64,000 nt of DNA, from contig CAXHSG010000177.1 of assembly GCA_964019155.1 (NCBI GenBank), forward strand, positions 1 through 64,000, given 5' to 3'. A program made the position numbers and the translations under genes. Each line of letters starts with the position of its first letter. Position 1 is the stretch's first letter. Positions 51,341 through 62,340 of this stretch are shown here, in pieces. This DNA comes from Osedax fenrisi. Its lineage: Eukaryota; Annelida; Polychaeta; Sabellida; Siboglinidae. The notes under the pieces were generated by a model. The model had not been told where the DNA came from, ran no database searches, and was given only the letters and a program-made list of their open reading frames with translations.

Positions 51341-54300
51341 TGTTAATGATAGCATTAGTTTTAAGTATAGCATGGGTGTTAATGATAGCATTAGTTTTAA
51401 ATATAACATGGGTGTTAATGATAACATTAGTTTTAATGATAGCATTAGTTTTAAGTATATCATGTATGTTAATGATAGCATTAGTTTTAAGTATAGCATG
51501 TGTGTTAATGATAGCATTAGTTTTAAGTATAGCATGGGTGTTAATAATAGTATTAGTTTTAAGTATAATATAGATGTTAATGATAGCATTAGTTTTAAGT
51601 ATAGTATGGGTGTTAATGATAGCATTAGTTTTAAGTATAACATGGGTGTTAATGATAGCATTAGTTTTAAGTATAGCATGGGTGTTAATGATAGCATTAG
51701 TTTTAATTATAACATGGGTGTTAATGATAGCATTAGTTTTAATGATAGCATGGGTGTTAATGATAGCATTAGTTTTAAGTATAGCATGGGTAGTAATGAT
51801 ATCATTAGTTTTAAGTATAGCATGGGTGTTAATGATAGCTTTAGTTTTAAGTATAGCATGGGTTTTAATGATAGCATTAGTTTTAAGTATAGCATGGGTT
51901 TTAATGATATCATTAGTTTTAAGTATAGCATGGGCGTTAATGGTATCATTAGTTTTAAGTATAGCATGGATATTAATGATATCATTAGTTTTAAGTATAG
52001 CATGGGTGTTAATGATTGTATTAGTTTTAAGTATAGCATGGATGTTAATGATAGCATGGGTGATAAGTATAGCATGGGTGATAAGTATAGCATGGGTGTT
52101 AATGATAGCATTAGTTTTAAGTATAGCATGGGTATTAATGATAGCATTAGTTTTAAGTATAGCATGTGTGTTAATGATAGCATTAGTTTTAAGTATAGCA
52201 TGGGTGTTAATGATAGTATTAGTTTTAAGTATAATATAGATGTTAACGATAGCATTAGTTTTAAGTACAGCATGGGTGTTAATGATAGCATTAGTTTTAA
52301 TGATAGCATGGGTGTTAATGATAGCATTAGTTTTAAGTATAGCATGGGTAGTAATGATATCATTAGTTTTAAGTATAGCATGGGTGTTAATGATAGCTTT
52401 ACTTTTAAGTATAACATGGATGTTAATGATAGCATTAGTTTTAAGTATAGCATGGGTGTTAATGATAACATTAGTTTTAATGATAGCATTAGTTTTAAGT
52501 ATATCATGTATGTTAATGATAGCATTAGTTTTAAGTATAGCATGTGTGTTAATGATAGCATTAGTTTTAAGTATAGCATGGGTGTTAATGATAGTATTAG
52601 TTTTAAGTATAATATAGATGTTAATGATAGCATTAGTTTTAAGTATAGTATGGGTGTTAATGATAGCATTAGTTTTAAGTATAACATGGGTGTTAATTAT
52701 AGCATTAGTTTTAAGTATAGCATGGGTATTAATGATAGCATTAGTTTTAATTATAACATGGGTGTTAATGATAGCATTAGTTTTAATGATAGCATTAGTT
52801 TTAAGTATATCATGTATGTTAATGATAGCATTAGTTTTAAGTATAGCATGTGTGTTAATGATAGCATTAGTTTTAAGTATAGCATGGGTGTTAATGATAG
52901 TATTAGTTTTAAGTATAATATAGATGTTAATGATAGCATTAGTTTTAAGTATAGTATGGGTGTTAATGATAGCATTAGTTTTAAGTATAACATGGGTGTT
53001 AATGATAGCATTAGTTTTAAGTATAGCATGGGTGTTAATGATAGCATTAGTTTTAATTATAACATGGGTGTTAATGATAGCATTAGTTTTAATGATAGCA
53101 TGGGTGTTAATGATAGCATTAGTTTTAAGTATAGCATGGGTAGTAATGATATCATTAGTTTTAAGTATAGCATGGGTGTTAATGATAGCTTTAGTTTTAA
53201 GTATAGCATGGGTTTTAATGATAGCATTAGTTTTAAGTATAGCATGGGTTTTAATGATATCATTAGTTTTAAGTATAGCATGGGCGTTAATGGTATCATT
53301 AGTTTTAAGTATAGCATGGATATTAATGATATCATTAGTTTTAAGTATAGCATGGGTGTTAATGATAGTATTAGTTTTAAGTATAGCATGGATGTTAATG
53401 ATAGCATGGGTGATAAGTATAGCATGGGTGATAAGTATAGCATGGGTGTTAATGATAGCATTAGTTTTAAGTATAGCATGGGTATTAATGATAGCATTAG
53501 TTTTAAGTATAGCATGTGTGTTAATGATAGCATTAGTTTTAAGTATAGCATGGGTGTTAATGATAGTATTAGTTTTAAGTATAATATAGATGTTAACGAT
53601 AGCATTAGTTTTAAGTACAGCATGGGTGTTAATGATAGCATTAGTTTTAATGATAGCATGGGTGTTAATGATAGCATTAGTTTTAAGTATAGCATGGGTA
53701 GTAATGATATCATTAGTTTTAAGTATAGCATGGGTGTTAATGATAGCTTTACTTTTAAGTATAACATGGATGTTAATGATAGCATTAGTTTTAAGTATAG
53801 CATGGGTGTTAATGATAACATTAGTTTTAATGATAGCATTAGTTTTAAGTATATCATGTATGTTAATGATAGCATTAGTTTTAAGTATAGCATGTGTGTT
53901 AATGATAGCATTAGTTTTAAGTATAGCATGGGTGTTAATGATAGTATTAGTTTTAAGTATAATATAGATGTTAATGATAGCATTAGTTTTAAGTATAGTA
54001 TGGGTGTTAATGATAGCATTAGTTTTAAGTATAACATGGGTGTTAATTATAGCATTAGTTTTAAGTATAGCATGGGTATTAATGATAGCATTAGTTTTAA
54101 TTATAACATGGGTGTTAATGATAGCATTAGTTTTAATGATAGCATGGGTGTTAATGATAGCATTAGTTTTAAGTATAGCATGGGTAGTAATGATATCATT
54201 AGTTTTAAGTATAGCATGGGTGTTAATGATAGCATTAGTTTTAAGTATAGCATGGATGTTAATGATAGCTTTAGTTTTAAGTATAGCATGGGTTTTAATG

Positions 54301-55012
54301 ATAGCATTAGTTTTAAGTATAGCATGGGTTTCAATGATATCATTAGTTTTAAGTATAGCATGGGCGTTAATGATATCATTAGTTTTAAGTATAGCATGGA
54401 TATTAATGATATCATTAGTTTTAAGTATAGCATGGGTGTTAATGATAGTATTAGTTTTAAGTATAGCATGGATGTTAATGATAGCATGGGTGATAAGTAT
54501 AGCATGGGTGATAAGTATAGCATGGGTGTTAATGATAGCATTAGTTTTAAGTATAGCATGTGTATTAATGATAGCATTAGTTTTAAGTATAGCATGTGTG
54601 TTAATGATAACATTAGTTTTAAGTATAGCATGGGTGTTAATGATAGTATTAGTTTTAAGTTTAATATAGATGTTAACGATAGCATTAGTTTTAAGTACAG
54701 CATGGGTGTTAATGATAGCATTAGTTTTAAGTATAACATGGGTGTTAATGATATCATTAGTTTTAAGTATAGCATGGGTGTTAATGATAGCATTAGTTTT
54801 AATTATAACATGGGTGTTAATGATAGCATTAGTTTTAATGATAGCATGGGTGTTAATGATAGCATTAGTTTTAAGTATAGCATGGGTAGTAATGATATCA
54901 TTAGTTTTAAGTATAGCATGGGTGTTAATGATAACATTAGTTTTAATGATATCATTAGTTTTAAGTATATCATGTATGTTAATGATAGCATTAGTTTTAA
55001 GTATAGCATGGG
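51341..55012 (+). repeat. 3,636-bp tandem HOR, copy 2
   Basis: Immediate partner of the previous block. I found no difference in the segments compared, so this is a very recent duplication or an assembly duplication. It ends where GGTATTAATG replaces GGTGTTAATG at about 55013. Confidence 0.9.
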
Positions 55013-58000
55013 TATTAATGATAGCATTAGTTTTAAGTATAGCATGGGTAGTAATGATATCATTAGTTTTAAGTATAGCATGGGTGTTAATGATAGCTTT
55101 AGTTTTAAGTATAGCATGGGTGTTAATGATAGCATTAGTTTTAAGTATACCATGGATGTTAATGATAGCTTTAGTTTTAAGTATAGCATGGGTTTTAATG
55201 ATAGCATTAGTTTTAAGTATAGAATGGGTTTTAATGATATCATTAGTTTTAAGTATAGCATGGGCGTTAATGATATCATTAGTTTTAATGATAGCATGGG
55301 TGTTAATGATAATATTAGTTTTAAGTATAGCATGGATGTTAATGATAGCATTAGTTTTAAGTATAGCATGGGTATTAATGATATCATTAGTTTTAAGTAT
55401 AGCATGGGTATTAATGATAGCATTAGTTTTAAGTATAGCATGGGTGTTAATGATAGCATTAGTTTTAATGATAGCATGGGTGTTAATGATAGCATTAGTT
55501 TTAATGATAGCATTAGTTTTAAGTATAGCATGGGTATTAATGATAGCATTAGTTTTAAGTATAGCATGGGTGTTAATAATAGCTTTACTTTTAAGTATAA
55601 CATGGATGTTAATGATAGCATTAGTTTTAAGTATAGCATGGGTGTTAATGATAACATTAGTTTTAATGATAGCATTAGTTTTAAGTATATCATATATTTT
55701 AATGATATCATTAGTTTTAAGTATAGCATGTGTGTTAATGATATCATTAGTTTTAAGTATAGCATGGGTGTTAATGATAGTATTAGTTTTAAGTATAATA
55801 TAGATGTTAATGATAGCATTAGTTTTAAGTATAGCATGGGTGTTAATGATAGCAATAGTTTTAAGTATAACATGGGTGTTAATGATAGCATTAGTTTTAA
55901 GTATAGCATGGGTTTTAATGATAACATTAGTTTTAATTATAACATGGGTGTTAATGATAGCATTAGTTTTAATGATAGCATGGGAGTTAATGATAGCATT
56001 AGTTTTAAGTATAGAATGGGTAGTAATGATATCATTAGTTTTAAGTATAGCATGGGTGTTAATGATAGCTTTAGTTTTAAGTATAGCATGGGTGTTAATG
56101 ATAGCATTAGTTTTAATGATAGCATGGGTGTTAATGATAGCATTAGTTTTAAGTATAGCATGGATGTTAATGATAGCTTTAGTTTTAAGTATAGCATGGG
56201 TTTTAATGATAGTATTAGTTTTAAGTATAGCATGGGTTTTAATGATATCATTAGTTTTAAGTATAGCATGGGCGTTAATGATATCATTAGTTTTAAGTAT
56301 AGCATGGATATTAATGATATCATTAGTTTTAAGTATAGCATGGGTGTTAATGATAGCATTAGTTTTAAGTATAGCATGGATGTTAATGATAGCATGGGTG
56401 ATAAGTATAGCATGGGTGTTAATGATAGTATTAGTTTTAAGTATAATATAGATGTTAATGATAGCATTAGTTTTAAGTATAGCATGGGTGTTAATGATAG
56501 TATTAGTTTTAAGTATAATATAGATGATAATGATAGCATTAGTTTTAAGTATAGTATGGGTGTTAATGATAGCATTAGTTTAAAGTATAACATGGGTGTT
56601 AATGATAGCATTAGTTTTAAGTATAGCATGGGTGTTAATGATAGCATTAGTTTTAATTATAACATGGGTGTTAATGATAGCATTAGTTTTAAGTATAGCA
56701 TGGGTGTTAATGATAGCATTAGTTTTAATTATAACATGGGTGTTAATGATAGCATTAGTTTTAATGATAGCATGGGTGTTAATGATAGCATTAGTTTTAA
56801 GTATAGAATGGGTAGTAATGATATCATTAGTTTTAAGTATAGCATGGGTGTTAATGATAGCATTAGTTTTAAGTATAGCATGGATGTTAATGATAGCATG
56901 GGTGATAAGTATAGCATGGGTGATAAGTATAGCATGGGTGTTAATGATAGCATTAGTTTTAAGTATAGCATGGGTTTTAATGATAGCATTAGTTTTAAGT
57001 ATAGCATGGGTGTCAATGATAGCATTAGTTTTAAGTATAGCATGGATGTTAGTGATAGTATTAGTTTTAAGTATAGCATGGGTGTTAATGATAGCATTAG
57101 TTATAAGTATAGCATTGGTGTTAATGATAGCATTAGTTTTAAGTATAACATTGGATTTAATGATAGCATTAGTTTTAAGTATAGCATGGGTGTCAATGAT
57201 AGCATTAGTTTTAAGTATAGCATGGATGTTAATGATAGCATTAGTTTTAAGTATAGCATGGGTGTTAATAATAGCATTAGTTTTAAGTATAGCATGGTTT
57301 TAATGATAGCATTAGTTTTAAGTATAGCATGGGTTTTAATGATAGCATTAGTTTTAATGATAGCATTAGTTTTAAGTATAGCATGGGTATTAATGATAGC
57401 ATTAGTTTTAAGTATATCATGGGTGTTAATGATAGCATTACTTTTAAGTATAACATGGATGTTAATGATAGCATTAGTTTTAAATATAGCATGGGTGTTA
57501 ATAATAGCATTAGTTTTAAGTATAGCATGGTTTTAATGATATCATTAGTTTTAAGTATAGCATGGGTATTAATGATAGCATTAGTTTTAATGATAGCATT
57601 AGTTTTAAGTATATCATGGGTATTAATGATAGCATTAGTTTTAAGTATAGCATGGGTGTTAATGATAGCATTAGTTTTAAGTATAACATGGGTGTTATTG
57701 ATAGCATTAGTTTTAAGTATAGCATGGGTGTTAATTATAGCATTAGTTTTAATTATAACATGGGTGTTAATGATAGCATTAGTTTTAATGATAGCATGGG
57801 AGTTAATGATAGCATTAGTTTTAAGTATAGCATGGGTAGTAATGATATCATTAGTTTTAAGTATAGCATGGGTGTTAATGATATCTTTAGTTTTAAGTAT
57901 AGCATGAGTGTTAATGATAGCATTAGTTTTAAGTATAGCATGGGTGTTAATGATAGTATTAGTTTTAAGTATAGCATGGATGTTAATGATAGCATGGGTG

Positions 58001-60134
58001 ATAAGTATAGCATGGGTGATACGTATAGCATGGGTGTTAATGATAGCATTAGTTTTAAGTATAGCATGGGTATTAATGATAGCATTAGTTTTAAGTATAG
58101 CATGGGTGTTAATAATAGCTTTACTTTTAAGTATAACATGGATGTTAATGATAGCATTAGTTTTAAGTATAGCATGGGTGTTAATGATAACATTAGTTTT
58201 AATGATAGCATTAGTTTTAAGTATATCATATATTTTAATGATATCATTAGTTTTAAGTATAGCATGTGTGTTAATGATATCATTAGTTTTAAGTATAGCA
58301 TGGGTGTTAATGATAGTATTAGTTTTAAGTATAATATAGATGATAATGATAGCATTAGTTTTAAGTATAGCATGGGTGTTAATGATAGCAATAGTTTTAA
58401 GTATAACATGGGTGTTAATGATAGCATTAGTTTTAAGTATAGCATGGGTTTTAATGATAACATTAGTTTTAATTATAACATGGGTGTTAATGATAGCATT
58501 AGTTTTAATGATAGCATGGGAGTTAATGATAGCATTAGTTTTAAGTATAGAATGGGTAGTAATGATATCATTAGTTTTAAGTATAGCATGGGTGTTAATG
58601 ATAGCTTTAGTTTTAAGTATAGCATGGGTGTTAATGATAGCATTAGTTTTAATGATAGCATGGGTGTTAATGATAGCATTAGTTTTAAGTATAGCATGGA
58701 TGTTAATGATAGCTTTAGTTTTAAGTATAGCATGGGTTTTAATGATAGTATTAGTTTTAAGTATAGCATGGGTTTTAATGATATCATTAGTTTTAAGTAT
58801 AGCATGGGCGTTAATGATATCATTAGTTTTAAGTATAGCATGGATATTAATGATATCATTAGTTTTAAGTATAGCATGGGTGTTAATGATAGCATTAGTT
58901 TTAAGTATAGCATGGATGTTAATGATAGCATGGGTGATAAGTATAGCATGGGTGATAAGTATAGCATGGGTGTTAATGATAGCATTAGTTTTAAGTATAG
59001 CATGAGTGTTAATGATAGCATTAGTTTTAAGTATAGCATGGGTGTTAATGATAGTATTAGTTTTAAGTATAATATAGATGTTAATGATAGCATTAGTTTT
59101 AAGTATAGCATGGGTGTTAATGATAGTATTAGTTTTAAGTATAATATAGATGATAATGATAGCATTAGTTTTAAGTATAGTATGGGTGTTAATGATAGCA
59201 TTAGTTTTAAGTATAACATGGGTGTTAATGATAGCATTAGTTTTAAGTATAGCATGGGTGTTAATGATAGCATTAGTTTTAATTATAACATGGGTGTTAA
59301 TGATAGCATTAGTTTTAATGATAGCATGGGTGTTAATGATAGCATTAGTTTTAAGTATAGAATGGGTAGTAATGATATCATTAGTTTTAAGTATAGCATG
59401 GGTGTTAATGATAGCATTAGTTTTAAGTATAGCATGGATGTTAATGATAGCATGGGTGATAAGTATAGCATGGGTGATAAGTATAGCATGGGTGTTAATG
59501 ATAGCATTAGTTTTAAGTATAGCATGGGTTTTAATGATAGCATTAGTTTTAAGTATAGCATGGGTGTCAATGATAGCATTAGTTTTAAGTATAGCATGGA
59601 TGTTAGTGATAGTATTAGTTTTAAGTATAGCATGGGTGTTAATGATAGCATTAGTTATAAGTATAGCATGGGTGTTAATGATAGCATTAGTTTTAAGTAT
59701 AACATTGGATTTAATGATAGCATTAGTTTTAAGTATAGCATGGGTGTCAATGATAGCATTAGTTTTAAGTATAGCATGGATGTTAATGATAGCATTAGTT
59801 TTAAGTATAGCATGGGTGTTAATAATAGCATTAGTTTTAAGTATAGCATGGTTTTAATGATAGCATTAGTTTTAAGTATAGCATGGGTTTTAATGATAGC
59901 ATTAGTTTTAATGATAGCATTAGTTTTAAGTATAGCATGGGTATTAATGATAGCATTAGTTTTAAGTATATCATGGGTGTTAATGATAGCATTACTTTTA
60001 AGTATAACATGGATGTTAATGATAGCATTAGTTTTAAATATAGCATGGGTGTTAATAATAGCATTAGTTTTAAGTATAGCATGGTTTTAATGATATCATT
60101 AGTTTTAAGTATAGCATGGGTATTAATGATAGCA
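55013..60134 (+). repeat. Satellite with 2,554- and 2,536-bp repeats
   Basis: Roughly 56650-58104 repeats at 59204-60658 (offset 2,554, 142 x 18 minus 2). The 55.80-56.45 kb part recurs near 58.34 and 62.75 kb (offsets 2,536 and 4,408). Landmarks: an NcoI-type CCATGG at 55150, deletion monomers at 57303, 57536, 59857 and 60090, and GATACGTATAGC (with TACGTA) at 58020. No gene-like feature is visible. Confidence 0.8.
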
Positions 60135-61232
60135 TTAGTTTTAATGATAGCATTAGTTTTAAGTATAGCATGGGTATTAATGATAGCATTAGTTTTAAGT
60201 ATAGCATGGGTGTTAATGATAGCATTAGTTTTAAGTATAACATGGGTGTTAATGATAGCATTAGTTTTAAGTATAGCATGGGTGTTAATTATAGCATTAG
60301 TTTTAATTATAACATGGGTGTTAATGATAGCATTAGTTTTAATGATAGCATGGGAGTTAATGATAGCATTAGTTTTAAGTATAGCATGGGTAGTAATGAT
60401 ATCATTAGTTTTAAGTATAGCATGGGTGTTAATGATATCTTTAGTTTTAAGTATAGCATGAGTGTTAATGATAGCATTAGTTTTAAGTATAGCATGGGTG
60501 TTAATGATAGTATTAGTTTTAAGTATAGCATGGATGTTAATGATAGCATGGGTGATAAGTATAGCATGGGTGATACGTATAGCATGGGTGTTAATGATAG
60601 CATTAGTTTTAAGTATAGCATGGGTATTAATGATAGCATTAGTTTTAAGTATAGCATGTGTGTTAATGATAGCATTAGTTTTAAGTATAGCATGGGTGTT
60701 AATGATAGTATTAGTTTTAAGTATAATATAGATGTTAACGATAGCATTAGTTTTAAGTACAGCATGGGTGTTAATGATAGCATTAGTTTTAAGTATAACA
60801 TGGGTGTTAATGATATCATTAGTTTTAAGTATAGCATGGGTGTTAATGATAGCATTAGTTTTAATTATAACATGGGTGTTAATGATAGCATTAGTTTTAA
60901 TGATAGCATGGGTGTTAATGATAGCATTAGTTTTAAGTATAGCATGGGTTGTAATGATATCATTAGTTTTAAGTATAGCATGGGTGTTAATGATAACATT
61001 AGTTTTAATGATATCATTAGTTTTAAGTATATCATGTATGTTAATGATAGCATTAGTTTTAAGTATAGCATGGGTATTAATGATAGCATTAGTTTTAAGT
61101 ATAGCATGGTTAGTAATGATATCATTAGTTTTAAGTATAGCATGGGTGTTAATGATAGCTTTAGTTTTAAGTATAGCATGGGTGTTAATGATAGCATTAG
61201 TTTTAAGTATACCATGGATGTTAATGATAGCT
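60135..61232 (+). repeat. 1,098-bp tandem HOR, copy 1
   Basis: Matches the next copy from 60135/61233 to 61242/62340, a period of 61 half units. Shared rare markers are TACGTA at 60574/61672 and CCATGG at 61212/62310. One clear difference is T at 60950 (GGGTTGTAATG) against A at 62048 (GGGTAGTAATG). Confidence 0.9.
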
Positions 61233-62340
61233 TTAGTTTTAATGATAGCATTAGTTTTAAGTATAGCATGGGTATTAATGATAGCATTAGTTTTAAGTAT
61301 AGCATGGGTGTTAATGATAGCATTAGTTTTAAGTATAACATGGGTGTTAATGATAGCATTAGTTTTAAGTATAGCATGGGTGTTAATTATAGCATTAGTT
61401 TTAATTATAACATGGGTGTTAATGATAGCATTAGTTTTAATGATAGCATGGGAGTTAATGATAGCATTAGTTTTAAGTATAGCATGGGTAGTAATGATAT
61501 CATTAGTTTTAAGTATAGCATGGGTGTTAATGATATCTTTAGTTTTAAGTATAGCATGAGTGTTAATGATAGCATTAGTTTTAAGTATAGCATGGGTGTT
61601 AATGATAGTATTAGTTTTAAGTATAGCATGGATGTTAATGATAGCATGGGTGATAAGTATAGCATGGGTGATACGTATAGCATGGGTGTTAATGATAGCA
61701 TTAGTTTTAAGTATAGCATGGGTATTAATGATAGCATTAGTTTTAAGTATAGCATGTGTGTTAATGATAGCATTAGTTTTAAGTATAGCATGGGTGTTAA
61801 TGATAGTATTAGTTTTAAGTATAATATAGATGTTAACGATAGCATTAGTTTTAAGTACAGCATGGGTGTTAATGATAGCATTAGTTTTAAGTATAACATG
61901 GGTGTTAATGATATCATTAGTTTTAAGTATAGCATGGGTGTTAATGATAGCATTAGTTTTAATTATAACATGGGTGTTAATGATAGCATTAGTTTTAATG
62001 ATAGCATGGGTGTTAATGATAGCATTAGTTTTAAGTATAGCATGGGTAGTAATGATATCATTAGTTTTAAGTATAGCATGGGTGTTAATGATAACATTAG
62101 TTTTAATGATATCATTAGTTTTAAGTATATCATGTATGTTAATGATAGCATTAGTTTTAAGTATAGCATGGGTATTAATGATAGCATTAGTTTTAAGTAT
62201 AGCATGGTTAGTAATGATATCATTAGTTTTAAGTATAGCATGGGTGTTAATGATAGCTTTAGTTTTAAGTATAGCATGGGTGTTAATGATAGCATTAGTT
62301 TTAAGTATACCATGGATGTTAATGATAGCTTTAGTTTTAA
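61233..62340 (+). repeat. 1,098-bp tandem HOR, copy 2
   Basis: Immediate tandem partner of the previous block. It keeps the SnaBI-type TACGTA and NcoI-type CCATGG markers in the same order. From 62341 the sequence returns to the 55.2-56.5 kb order. Confidence 0.9.

Larger units (their letters stand above)
43992..57536 (+). other. Open frame of 4,514 codons; probably not a gene
   Basis: The frame reads repeats of MGVNDSISFKYS with 18-bp variants MGDKYS and ISFNDS, then passes a one-base-deletion monomer at 57303 and continues as VLMIALVLSIAW until the stop. There is no non-repeat start region, signal peptide, conserved domain or ending, and the nominal ATG is just the ATG present in every monomer. 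The length follows from the stop-free 36-bp consensus and from duplication of a segment without frameshifts. In this frame most variants change the amino acid (G to D, V to F or I, S to I or N, I to F), which argues against a constrained protein. A translated satellite is not excluded. Confidence 0.85.

Noticed and set aside
43992..57536. Giant repeat protein gene of 4,514 residues
   Set aside because: The frame has no non-repeat ends, domain or signal; its ATG is in every monomer; frameshift monomers are tolerated elsewhere in the array; other frames on both strands are equally open in the consensus.
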